A stretch of 64,000 nucleotides of DNA, from the NCBI GenBank assembly GCA_005503165.1, contig SCNT01000022.1:1-64000 (forward strand), read 5' to 3'. This document shows, piece by piece, positions 55,400-63,136 of this stretch; the stretch's first letter is position 1, and the number at the start of each line of letters is the position of its first letter. The position numbers and the translations under genes were made by a program. Under the pieces are notes generated by a model, which worked only from the letters and a program-made list of their open reading frames with translations, made no database searches and was not told the origin of the DNA. The DNA comes from Sphingomonadaceae bacterium 3R27E2-A (GTDB lineage: Bacteria > Pseudomonadota > Alphaproteobacteria > Sphingomonadales > Sphingomonadaceae).

Positions 55400-55932
55400 T
55401 GTCGCGCATTGGTAAAAAGGCAGTCCCGATTCCCGGCGGTGTCACCGCTGCGATCGACGGCGGCCAGCTGTCGGTGAAGGGTCCGAAGGGCACGCTCGCG
55501 ATGCCGCTGTCCGACCTCATCACCTATGAAGTCGGCGAAGGCAGCATCTCGGTACAGCCCGCGAACGCCACCCGCGAAGCGCGCGCCTTCTGGGGCATGC
55601 AGCGCACGCTGGTGCAGAACCTGATCACGGGCGTGACCGAAGGCTTCACCAAGGTCCTCGAGATCACCGGCGTCGGCTATCGCGCCAATTCGCAGGGCAA
55701 GACGCTGAAGCTGCAGCTCGGCTACAGTCATGATGTCGATTTTGCGGTGCCCGAGGGCATCGAGATCAAGACGCCGGACAACACGACGATCGAGATCAGC
55801 GGCATCGACAAGCAGAAGGTCGGCCAGGTCGCGGCGGAAATCCGCCGCTGGCGCAAGCCCGAACCCTATAAGGGCAAGGGCATCAAATATCGCGGCGAGT
55901 ACATCTTCCGCAAAGAAGGCAAGAAGAAGTAA
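55399..55932 (+). CDS. rplF: 50S ribosomal protein L6
   Basis: L6 lies near the GTPase centre. The 177-residue protein has [14 protein letters not shown] at the start and the two repeated domains ending in PEPYKGKGI-type residues ([21 protein letters not shown]). Normal length. Confidence 0.97.
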   Translation: MSRIGKKAVPIPGGVTAAIDGGQLSVKGPKGTLAMPLSDLITYEVGEGSISVQPANATREARAFWGMQRTLVQNLITGVTEGFTKVLEITGVGYRANSQGKTLKLQLGYSHDVDFAVPEGIEIKTPDNTTIEISGIDKQKVGQVAAEIRRWRKPEPYKGKGIKYRGEYIFRKEGKKK

Positions 55933-55935
55933 GCC

Positions 55936-56289
55936 ATGGCACATCTCACCTCTTTCCAGAAGCGCCGTCAGCGCGTTCGTACCGCCCTTCGCCAGCGCGC
56001 CGCCGGGCGTCCGCGCCTGTCGGTGCACCGTTCGGGCCGCCACATCTATGCGCAGCTCATCGATGACGCCGCCGGCAAGACGCTGGCTGCGGCCTCGACG
56101 CTCGACAAGGATGTCCGCGGCAAGACCGGCGCCACCACGGCAGCCGCTGCCGACGTCGGCAAGCGCCTCGCCGACGCCGCCAAGAAGGCCGGCGTGACCC
56201 AGGTCGTGTTCGACCGCGGCGGTTTCCTGTTCCACGGGCGCATCAAGGCGCTGGCCGACGCGGCGCGCGAAGGCGGATTGGAGTTCTAA
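55936..56289 (+). CDS. rplR: 50S ribosomal protein L18
   Basis: L18 binds 5S rRNA with L5. The 117-residue protein has [27 protein letters not shown]-type residues and a C-terminal [20 protein letters not shown]. Normal length. Confidence 0.96.
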   Translation: MAHLTSFQKRRQRVRTALRQRAAGRPRLSVHRSGRHIYAQLIDDAAGKTLAAASTLDKDVRGKTGATTAAAADVGKRLADAAKKAGVTQVVFDRGGFLFHGRIKALADAAREGGLEF

Positions 56290-56291
56290 TC

Positions 56292-56990
56292 ATGGCAGAC
56301 GAAATTCAGAACGCCGAGGGCGCTCCCGAAGCAGCCCCCACCGATGGCCAGGCTCCGCGCCGCGGCCGTGGCGGCGGCCGCGATGGCGGTCGTGGCGGAC
56401 GTGACGGGGGCCGTGGCCGCCGCGACGACCGTCGTCCGCGCGACGAGGACGGCGGCGAAGAGCTGATCGAAAAGCTCGTCCACATCAACCGCGTCTCGAA
56501 GACCGTGAAGGGCGGCAAGCGCTTCGGTTTCGCCGCGCTCGTCGTCGTCGGCGACGGCAAGGGCCGCGCCGGTTTCGGTCATGGCAAGGCGCGCGAAGTG
56601 CCCGAAGCCATTTCGAAGGCGACCGCTGCCGCGAAGAAGGCGATGATCCGCGTTCCACTGCGCGACGGCCGCACGCTGCACCACGATGGCCGCGGCCATT
56701 TCGGCGCGGGCAATGTGACGCTGCGTTCGGCGCCCGCCGGTACCGGCATCATCGCCGGCGGCCCGATGCGCGCGGTGTTCGAATCGCTGGGCGTTGCCGA
56801 TGTGGTGACCAAGTCGGTCGGCACCTCGAACCCCTATAACATGATCCGCGCGACCTTCGAGGCGCTCGGCGAACAGACCAGCCCGAAGTCGGTCGCGCAG
56901 CGCCGCGGCAAGAAGGTTTCGGACCTGATCAAGCGCGGCGGCGCGTCCGACCGCGCAGCCGAGGCCGAAGCCGCGGCGGTGACGGAGTAA
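56292..56990 (+). CDS. rpsE: 30S ribosomal protein S5 with RGG-rich N-terminal extension
   Basis: S5 takes part in mRNA channel formation and translational fidelity and is a spectinomycin target. The 232-residue protein carries an extra N-terminal segment of about 60 residues rich in Arg, Gly and Asp ([20 protein letters not shown]) before the core begins at [19 protein letters not shown]. The core is normal. Usual S5 is about 166 residues, so the extension is large and disorder-like. Confidence 0.96.
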   Translation: MADEIQNAEGAPEAAPTDGQAPRRGRGGGRDGGRGGRDGGRGRRDDRRPRDEDGGEELIEKLVHINRVSKTVKGGKRFGFAALVVVGDGKGRAGFGHGKAREVPEAISKATAAAKKAMIRVPLRDGRTLHHDGRGHFGAGNVTLRSAPAGTGIIAGGPMRAVFESLGVADVVTKSVGTSNPYNMIRATFEALGEQTSPKSVAQRRGKKVSDLIKRGGASDRAAEAEAAAVTE

Positions 56991-56994
56991 GACG

Positions 56995-57180
56995 ATGGCC
57001 GACAAGAAGATCAAGATCCGCCAGATCGGCTCGCCGATCCGTCGTCCCAAGGGCCAGCGCGCCATCCTGACCGGCCTCGGCCTGGGCAAGATGAACCGCG
57101 AGGTCGAACTGGTCGACACCCCGGAAGTGCGCGGCATGATTCGCAAGCTTCCGCACATGGTGGAAGTCGTCGAGGGCTGA
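56995..57180 (+). CDS. rpmD: 50S ribosomal protein L30
   Basis: This 61-residue protein has [38 protein letters not shown]-type sequence, characteristic of bacterial L30. It starts 4 bp after rpsE and ends 6 bp before the DUF1737 gene. Confidence 0.95.
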   Translation: MADKKIKIRQIGSPIRRPKGQRAILTGLGLGKMNREVELVDTPEVRGMIRKLPHMVEVVEG

Positions 57181-57186
57181 GCTTCC

Positions 57187-57393
57187 ATGAAGCTCTACCG
57201 CCTGTTGACCGGTCCCGACGACAGCGCCTTCTGCGCCCGCGTCGAAGGCTTGCTCAACCGGGGGTGGCAGCTTCACGGCAGTCCTTCGATTACCAATGTC
57301 GATGGCCGCGGCTATGTCGCCCAGGCCATCGTGATGGAGAAAGCCGGGCCCTATCCCGGCTTTCAGCCTTCGAGTGAAATCGAACCCGACTGA
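57187..57393 (+). CDS. DUF1737 protein within the spc operon
   Basis: This is a 68-residue protein starting MKLYRLLTGPDDSAFCARVE, followed by ALNKGW-type residues (GLLNRGWQLHGSPSI), which is the DUF1737 pattern. It begins 6 bp after the rpmD stop and is therefore within the spc ribosomal operon, between rpmD and rplO. It is not a ribosomal protein. The family is common as a small stand-alone domain of unknown function. Confidence 0.85.
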   Translation: MKLYRLLTGPDDSAFCARVEGLLNRGWQLHGSPSITNVDGRGYVAQAIVMEKAGPYPGFQPSSEIEPD

Positions 57394-57435
57394 ACAGCGG
57401 GTTCCCAGCGCGAACATAGCGAAAGCGAGTGCAAT

Positions 57436-57963
57436 ATGACGATCAAGCTTAACGACCTTCGTGACAATGCCGGCGCCCGCAAGGGCCGGATGCGTGTCGG
57501 CCGCGGTATCGGCTCGGGCAAGGGCAAGACCGCCGGTCGCGGCCAGAAGGGCCAGAAGGCGCGCAGCGGCGTCGCGATCAACGGCTTCGAGGGCGGCCAG
57601 ATGCCGCTCCACATGCGCATCCCGAAGCGCGGCTTCAACAACATCTTCGCCAAGGATTTCGCGATCGTGAACCTCGGCATGATCCAGAAGCTGGTCGACG
57701 CCAAGAAGCTCGATGCCAAGGCCGTGATCGACCATGACGCGCTCAAGGCCGCGGGCGTCGCGCGCGGCGGCAAGGACGGCGTCCGCCTCCTCGCCAAGGG
57801 CGAGCTGACCGCGAAGCTCGATTTCAAGGTCGCCGGCGCGTCGAAGGGCGCGATCGAGGCGGTCGAAAAGGCCGGCGGCAAGGTCGAACTGCCCGAGGCC
57901 GCGCCCGCGGGCGACGGCAAGCGCGCCACGCGCAAGGCCGAAGCGGCCGCCAGGAAGGCCTGA
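57436..57963 (+). CDS. rplO: 50S ribosomal protein L15
   Basis: L15 is a late assembly protein. The 175-residue protein starts [22 protein letters not shown] and continues with the [11 protein letters not shown] and [15 protein letters not shown] blocks. It is about 25 residues longer than usual because of an Ala/Lys-rich C-terminal tail. Confidence 0.96.
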   Translation: MTIKLNDLRDNAGARKGRMRVGRGIGSGKGKTAGRGQKGQKARSGVAINGFEGGQMPLHMRIPKRGFNNIFAKDFAIVNLGMIQKLVDAKKLDAKAVIDHDALKAAGVARGGKDGVRLLAKGELTAKLDFKVAGASKGAIEAVEKAGGKVELPEAAPAGDGKRATRKAEAAARKA

Positions 57964-58109
57964 TGAATTTCCGGGGGCGGCGCGGCACCAGGCCGCGCCG
58001 CCCCCGACGCATTTGAATCGGGCCTTTCCCCTTGCGCTTCACGACCACCGACCGCACATAGGCGCCGGGTCGCGGGGGGCGCGGTCCGGAAATCCGAGGA
58101 TGAATACCC

Positions 58110-59483
58110 ATGGCCTCTCGCGCCGACCAGCTTGCTTCCAACCTGAACTTCTCGAAGTTCGGCCAGGCGACCGAACTCAAGAACCGCATCTGGTTCACGA
58201 TCGGCGCGCTGATCGTCTTCCGCTTCCTGTCGTTCGTCCCGCTGCCGGGCGTCGATCCCGTCGCGCTGGCGCAGGCCTATAAGCAGGCGGCCTCGGGCGG
58301 CGTCCTCGACATCTTCAACACCTTCTCGGGCGGCAGCCTCGAGCGCCTCAGCATCATCGCGCTCGGCGTCATGCCCTATATCACCGCGTCGATCGTGGTG
58401 CAGCTCGCCGCCGCGCTGGCCCCCAGCCTCGCCGCGCTCAAGAAAGAGGGCGAGAGCGGGCGCAAGAAGCTCAATCAATATACGCGCTACGGCACCGTCG
58501 CGCTGACCGCGATCCAGGCCTATTTCCTCGCGCTCACCGCCGAGGCGTCGACCGGGGCGCAGGGCATCACCGTCGTCCTCGATCCGGGCATGATGTTCCG
58601 CATCACCACCGTGATCAGCGTTGTCGGCGGCACGCTGTTCCTGATGTGGCTGGGTGAGCAGATCACCAGCCGCGGCATCGGCAACGGCGTCTCGCTGATC
58701 ATCATGGCGGGCATTCTGGCGCAGCTGCCGCGCAGCTTCGGCCAGATGTTCAGCCAGGTCCGCGAAGGCTCGATGGGCGGCGGCACCGTCTTCGCCGTGA
58801 TCCTCGGCGCAGTCGCGATCATCGCCTTCATCAGCTTCATGGAACGCGCCCAGCGCCGCGTGCTCGTCCAATATCCCAAGCGCGCCACCCAGCGCGGCGT
58901 GATGCAGGCCGACCGCAGCCACCTGCCGCTCAAGGTCAACACCGCGGGCGTGATCCCGCCGATCTTCGCCTCGTCGCTGCTGCTGATGCCGCTGACCATC
59001 ACCCAGTTCATGGGCAACAACGTCACCAGCGACAGCGCGTCGGGCGATTTCCTGATCACGCTCAACCAGTATCTCGCGCACGGCCAGCCGCTCTACATGC
59101 TGCTCTACGCCGCAGGCATCATCTTCTTCTGCTTCTTCTACGTCGCGGTCGTCTTCAACCCGGAGGAAACCGCCGACAATCTGAAGCGCCAGAACGGCTT
59201 CATCCCCGGCATCCGCCCCGGCAAGAACACCGCCGCCTATCTCGACCATGTGCTCACGCGCATCACCGTGATCGGCGCGGCCTATCTGGCGCTGATCTGC
59301 CTCGTGCCCGAATATTTCATCGCGCGGTCGGGCCTGCCCTTCCAGCTCGGCGGCACCAGCCTGCTGATCATCGTCAACGTGACGATCGACACCATCACCC
59401 AGATCCAGAGCCACATGCTCGCGCATCAATATGGCGACCTCATCAAGAAGGCCAAATTGAAAGGCGGCGTTGCGCGCCGCTGA
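58110..59483 (+). CDS. secY: Preprotein translocase channel subunit SecY
   Basis: SecY forms the protein-conducting channel of the Sec translocon in the inner membrane. The 457-residue protein has ten predicted membrane helices, the N-terminal ASRADQLASNLNFSKFGQATELK, the ITSRGIGNGVSLIIMAGI block and cytosolic loops with basic residues. Normal length. It follows rplO after 146 bp and precedes adk. Confidence 0.98.
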   Translation: MASRADQLASNLNFSKFGQATELKNRIWFTIGALIVFRFLSFVPLPGVDPVALAQAYKQAASGGVLDIFNTFSGGSLERLSIIALGVMPYITASIVVQLAAALAPSLAALKKEGESGRKKLNQYTRYGTVALTAIQAYFLALTAEASTGAQGITVVLDPGMMFRITTVISVVGGTLFLMWLGEQITSRGIGNGVSLIIMAGILAQLPRSFGQMFSQVREGSMGGGTVFAVILGAVAIIAFISFMERAQRRVLVQYPKRATQRGVMQADRSHLPLKVNTAGVIPPIFASSLLLMPLTITQFMGNNVTSDSASGDFLITLNQYLAHGQPLYMLLYAAGIIFFCFFYVAVVFNPEETADNLKRQNGFIPGIRPGKNTAAYLDHVLTRITVIGAAYLALICLVPEYFIARSGLPFQLGGTSLLIIVNVTIDTITQIQSHMLAHQYGDLIKKAKLKGGVARR

Positions 59484-59531
59484 TCGGCCCGCTACGCGAA
59501 TCACCAACGGGGCAGGGAAACAGGGGCCTTC

Positions 59532-60194
59532 ATGACGCTCAACATCATACTTCTGGGTCCGCCGGGAGCGGGCAAGGGAACGCAGGCCTCGCGGCTCGAG
59601 GACGAGCATGGCATGATCCAGCTCTCGACCGGCGACATGCTGCGCGCCGCGGTCAAGACGGGCACGCCGATCGGCGTCCAGGCCAAGGCGGTGATGGATG
59701 CGGGCGAGCTGGTCTCGGATGAGATCGTCTCGGGCCTGATCGGCGAGCGGCTCGACGAACTCGGCCCCGACGTCTCGGTGATCTTCGACGGCTATCCGCG
59801 CACCGCCGCACAGGCTGCATCGCTCGACCAGATCCTCAGCGACCGCGGCCGCAAGCTCGACCATGTGATCGAGCTGGTGGTCGAGGAGGACGCGCTCGTC
59901 GATCGCATCACCGGTCGCTTCAGCTGCGCCAAATGCGGCGAGGGCTACCACGACCGTTACAAGCTGCCGAAGGTCGCCGATACCTGCGACGTTTGCGGCT
60001 CGAACGAATTCAAGCGCCGCCCCGACGATAACGAGGAAACGGTGCGCACGCGCATGGCGGAATATCGCGCCAAGACCGCGCCCATCCTGCCGATCTACGA
60101 CGCCCGCGGCATCGTGACGCGCGTCGACGGCATGGCCGACATCGACGTCGTCAACGACGCGATCGAAACCATCCTCAATACCGCGACGGCCTAG
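59532..60194 (+). CDS. adk: Adenylate kinase with zinc-binding lid
   Basis: Adk interconverts AMP, ADP and ATP. The 220-residue protein has the P-loop GPPGAGKGTQA, the AMP-binding block LSTGDMLRAAVKTGTPIG, and a long lid with four Cys (CAKCGEGYHD and CDVCG) that would bind zinc. Position after secY is conserved. In related genomes rpsM, rpsK, rpoA and rplQ follow; here they do not. Confidence 0.97.
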   Translation: MTLNIILLGPPGAGKGTQASRLEDEHGMIQLSTGDMLRAAVKTGTPIGVQAKAVMDAGELVSDEIVSGLIGERLDELGPDVSVIFDGYPRTAAQAASLDQILSDRGRKLDHVIELVVEEDALVDRITGRFSCAKCGEGYHDRYKLPKVADTCDVCGSNEFKRRPDDNEETVRTRMAEYRAKTAPILPIYDARGIVTRVDGMADIDVVNDAIETILNTATA

Positions 60195-60206
60195 CCCAAC
60201 TCACAT

Positions 60207-60288
60207 CGTCATTGCGAGGGCCGAAGGCCCGTGGCAATCCAGAGCGCGCAAGGCTGCCCTGGATTGCTTCGCTTCGCTCGCAATGACG
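60207..60288. repeat. Palindromic repeat with CGTCATTGCGAG termini
   Basis: CGTCATTGCGAG (60207-60218) and CTCGCAATGACG (60277-60288) are perfect inverted ends of an 82-bp element; inside are GGCAATCCAG and CTGGATTGC. It lies directly downstream of adk and separates the ribosomal cluster from the following gene. Confidence 0.8.
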
Positions 60289-60315
60289 AAGCCCTGTGGC
60301 GGTGGGGGATGAGCG

Positions 60316-61065
60316 ATGAATCTGAAAATCATGCTGGCGACGGCGCTCCTGCCGATTGCCGGAATTGGCGCTGTGCCGGCAGCGGCCAAGGTCATCGACC
60401 AGGGCGATGCCGGCTTCACCGTCGCGCATACGGCGCAGGTCGCGGCGACCCCCGAAGATGTCTGGAAGATGCTCAAGATGCCCCAGAAATGGTGGTCGAA
60501 GGAGCATAGCTGGTCGGGCGACGCCGCGAATTTCTGGCTCGATTCGCAGGCCGGCGGCTGTTTCTGCGAAAAATTGCCCGACACCGGCAAGGGCCTCGGC
60601 AGCGTCCAGCACGCGCGTATCCTCTTCGCCAGGCCGAACGAGATCCTCCGCCTCTCGGGCGCTTTCGGCCCGCTGCAGGGCGAGGCGCTCAACGCCACGC
60701 TGACGATCCAGATCAAGGAAACGCCGACCGGCGCCGCGATCCGCTTCGACTATGTCGTCGGCGGCTATATGCGCTTCAAGGTTCCCGAGATCGCCCCCGC
60801 GGTCGATGGCGTGATCGGCGAACAGCTCGTCGGCCTCGCCAAGGCGCTCGGCGGCAGCCTGCCCCCGACGCGCGACGAAAAGGCCGCCGCCGAAGCCGCG
60901 GGCGAAAAACCCGCGCCCGCCGCAAAAAAGCTCGTGCCTGCCGCGAAGGGGAACGAGGCGCCCGCAGAGAAGGAATCGGGCCTCGACGACGCGGTCGCCG
61001 ACCTGCTCGCCGACCCGCCCAAGGCCGATGCGGAAGAACCGAAGGACGAGGACGCCCCCGAATAG
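60316..61065 (+). CDS. SRPBCC family protein, exported
   Basis: The 249-residue protein has a signal peptide (MNLKIMLATALLPIAGIGAV, cleaved near AAA), a polyketide cyclase or START-like SRPBCC domain (AATPEDVWKMLKMPQKWWSKEHSW, then the sheet and C-terminal helix VIGEQLVGLAKALGG), and an Ala/Lys/Pro/Glu-rich tail from about residue 190. Such domains bind hydrophobic ligands; function unknown. The ATG follows a short spacer after the repeat. Confidence 0.82.
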   Translation: MNLKIMLATALLPIAGIGAVPAAAKVIDQGDAGFTVAHTAQVAATPEDVWKMLKMPQKWWSKEHSWSGDAANFWLDSQAGGCFCEKLPDTGKGLGSVQHARILFARPNEILRLSGAFGPLQGEALNATLTIQIKETPTGAAIRFDYVVGGYMRFKVPEIAPAVDGVIGEQLVGLAKALGGSLPPTRDEKAAAEAAGEKPAPAAKKLVPAAKGNEAPAEKESGLDDAVADLLADPPKADAEEPKDEDAPE

Positions 61066-61101
61066 TCGCGGTCCGCGGAGCGGGGCGTCGGCTTTGAGGT
61101 G

Positions 61102-61270
61102 GGAAGCGGACGTAATAATCCTTCCCGTCGCGCAGCGATGGGGAGGGGGACCATGCGAAGCATGGTGGAGGGGCCGAGGCCTTGAGCGTCGGTTTCGGGC
61201 CGCCGCCCCTCCACCACCGCTTCGCGGCGGTCCCCCTCCCCACGGCTACGCCGCAGGGAGGATTAAGAAT
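61102..61270. repeat. Long palindromic intergenic repeat, family A copy 2
   Basis: This is nearly identical to the element at 113-289 but in the opposite orientation. Outer arms GGAAGCGGACGT at the left and CAGGGAGGATTAAGAA at the right enclose G- and C-rich inner arms. It lies in the 276-bp gap between two convergent genes, which otherwise holds nothing I can assign. Confidence 0.82.
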
Positions 61271-61341
61271 GCCCCCTCCCGCCCGCAACCAGCCGTTCGC
61301 AGCAAGGGGTCCGCCGTCTCTACGATCCCGGCCGCTTGACG

Positions 61342-61866
61342 TTACGCGCCCGTCTTGCCCTTGAGCGCCGCGAGCGCGCCGAACGGGCCCGCCTGCTCCT
61401 CGCTCAGCACGCCTTTTTCGGCGAGGATGCGGTCGGCGTCTGCATGCCGCGGATAGGGGTCGAGCGCGAGCGACAGCGTCTGCACCGCGACCTCGCCCAG
61501 GTCGACGCGATCATGCTCGAGCGGCAGCACATCGATGTCTTCGGCGCCGAGCTCGATTTCCTCATCCCCGGCGCCCGCGGCCATGTCGCGGAGATATTTG
61601 AGGTCGAAGGGTTCGGCGATCGTCGCGGGCACCGGCAGCCCGCTCGCGGCGCAGCTTTGTACCAGCTCGGCCTTCACCTCGCCGCGCACCGCCATCCCGC
61701 CCGCGACCGCGCGCACCGCGGCGGTCAGCTCGAAGGATGAAATTTCGACCAGGTCGAGCCGCTTGGCGATCCGTCCGCGCGCGGCTTCGTCGGCGGTCAG
61801 TTCGACGTCGCGCCCCTGCCCGGCTTCGGTCAGCGTCACGACGTGCGAAAATTCGGGCGCGGTCAT
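61342..61866 (-). CDS. YceD family (DUF177) protein
   Basis: The 174-residue protein has the CAASGLPVPATIAEPFDLKY block and the acidic GDEEIELGAEDIDVLPLEHDRVDLGEVAVQTLSLALDPYPRH segment typical of DUF177 (YceD), a family linked to 23S rRNA or ribosome assembly, often next to rpmF. It overlaps the upstream bc1 chaperone gene by 4 bp, so both are cotranscribed. Function is inferred from family only. Confidence 0.85.
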   Translation of the reverse strand: MTAPEFSHVVTLTEAGQGRDVELTADEAARGRIAKRLDLVEISSFELTAAVRAVAGGMAVRGEVKAELVQSCAASGLPVPATIAEPFDLKYLRDMAAGAGDEEIELGAEDIDVLPLEHDRVDLGEVAVQTLSLALDPYPRHADADRILAEKGVLSEEQAGPFGALAALKGKTGA

Positions 61867-62390
61867 GCGGCGGCCGGCAGGCGGTCGGCGACGATCAGCG
61901 CTTCGACCGGCGTTGCAGCCAGTGCGGCGCGCAATTTAGCCGCTTCGTCCGCCACATGCGCCAGATGCGCCGCATCGGGTTCCTGCCCGCGCCACAGATT
62001 GCGGACCAGCGCCGCCCGCATCTCCTCCGACCCGTCCGGAACGCGATAGGCGCCCAGGCGCCCGCCGAGCGCGCCGACCATCCGCCCGATCTGCTTGCCG
62101 ACGACCATGTCGCCGAAACCGATCTGGCGCATCTGCCCGTCCATGTCGGTGACGAACAATTCGGTGAGCTGGACGCCCGCGAGCGCCTGCTCGGGATCCT
62201 CGTCGATGCGGTGGAGCACCAGCGCGAGCACCAGGCTGATCATGTCGAAGCGCCCGTCGAGCGTGTCGGGCACCCCGCCCTCGACATACCAGTGCGGCGC
62301 GCGCGCGGCGGCGACCACGGCGTTCCACAGCGGGCGGCGCGCCTCGCGCGGGTCGGCGGCGGGCTTGAACAGGTTGCGAAGCGAAATCAT
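61863..62390 (-). CDS. Ubiquinol-cytochrome c chaperone family protein (CBP3-like)
   Basis: This 175-residue protein matches the bacterial relatives of mitochondrial CBP3, which assist cytochrome b translation and bc1 complex assembly. The block PHWYVEGGVPDTLDGRFDMISLVLALVLHRI and FVTDMDGQMRQIGFGDMVVGKQIGRMVGALGGRLGAY are characteristic. It is coupled to the DUF177 gene by an ATGA overlap. Confidence 0.9.
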   Translation of the reverse strand: MISLRNLFKPAADPREARRPLWNAVVAAARAPHWYVEGGVPDTLDGRFDMISLVLALVLHRIDEDPEQALAGVQLTELFVTDMDGQMRQIGFGDMVVGKQIGRMVGALGGRLGAYRVPDGSEEMRAALVRNLWRGQEPDAAHLAHVADEAAKLRAALAATPVEALIVADRLPAAA

Positions 62391-62572
62391 CTGCCCCGCT
62401 TAGGCCTATTTGTTCGCGCCGAAAAGGCCCGCCGGTCAGGCTCCAGCAAGCTTCGCCGAGCCACAAGCGGCGTGCCATAGGCCTTGTGCGCCGCGCCCGC
62501 TTGGCGCTAAGAGGCCCCACATAAGCGCAGTCGCGGGGGCGAGCGGCAAGGCATGCGCAACGGAGACCATTG

Positions 62573-63070
62573 ATGCCGCATTTCACCACCCTTCTTTCGG
62601 CCCGCCGGGCGCCCCTGCTGCTGGGCGCCGTTGCGCTCGCGCTCGCCAGCGGCGGCTGCGCGCAGCTCAAGGGCCGCCAGGGCTATGTCGTCGACCCCGT
62701 GCTGACCGAGGCGATTTCGCCTGGGGTCGACAACCGCGAATCGGTTGAAAAGACGCTCGGCCGCCCGACCTTCGTCGGCCAGTTCAGCGACAATGAATAT
62801 TATTATGTCTCGCGCGAGACGCGCCAGCTAGCCTTCGCCAATCCGCGCCCGGTGGCGCAGCAGGTGCTGCGGGTGCGCTTCGACCCCGCGGGCAATGTCG
62901 TCGCGGTCGACCGCACCGGGCTCGAACTGGTGAGCAAGATCAGCCCCGAAGGCGACAAGACCCCGACGCTGGGCCGCGAGCGCAGCTTCTTCGAGGATAT
63001 CTTCGGCAACATCGGCGCGGTCGGCGCGCCCGGCATGGGCGGCGCCCCCGGCGGCAATACCGGGCCGTAA
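62573..63070 (+). CDS. bamE: Outer membrane protein assembly factor BamE
   Basis: BamE is a lipoprotein of the beta-barrel assembly machine. The 165-residue protein has a lipobox ASGGC (Cys near residue 27), then the SmpA/OmlA domain with GVDNRESVEKTLGRPTFVGQF and NEYYYVSRETRQLAF. The C-terminal Gly-rich tail GAPGMGGAPGGNTG is unusual. The ATG at 62573 lies after CGGAGA. It is divergent from the bc1 chaperone gene, as in other alphaproteobacteria where bamE and the chaperone are neighbours. Confidence 0.93.
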   Translation: MPHFTTLLSARRAPLLLGAVALALASGGCAQLKGRQGYVVDPVLTEAISPGVDNRESVEKTLGRPTFVGQFSDNEYYYVSRETRQLAFANPRPVAQQVLRVRFDPAGNVVAVDRTGLELVSKISPEGDKTPTLGRERSFFEDIFGNIGAVGAPGMGGAPGGNTGP

Positions 63071-63075
63071 TATCT

Positions 63076-63129
63076 GCTTCAGCTTCGCTGAAGCGCGCGG
63101 CACCGGCCCGCTCCCGGCGTTAGCCGGAA
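63076..63129. terminator. Hairpins downstream of bamE
   Basis: GCTTCAG-CTTCG-CTGAAGC (63076-63094) and CCGGC-GTTA-GCCGG (63114-63127) are two hairpins between the convergent bamE and malic enzyme genes. No long T run is present. The second one resembles the palindrome at 11701-11718. Confidence 0.5.
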
Positions 63130-63136
63130 AAGGACG

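Noticed and set aside
57363-59951. Minus-strand open frame of 862 codons across rplO, secY and adk
   Set aside because: It overlaps three conserved genes and consists of low-complexity antisense sequence.
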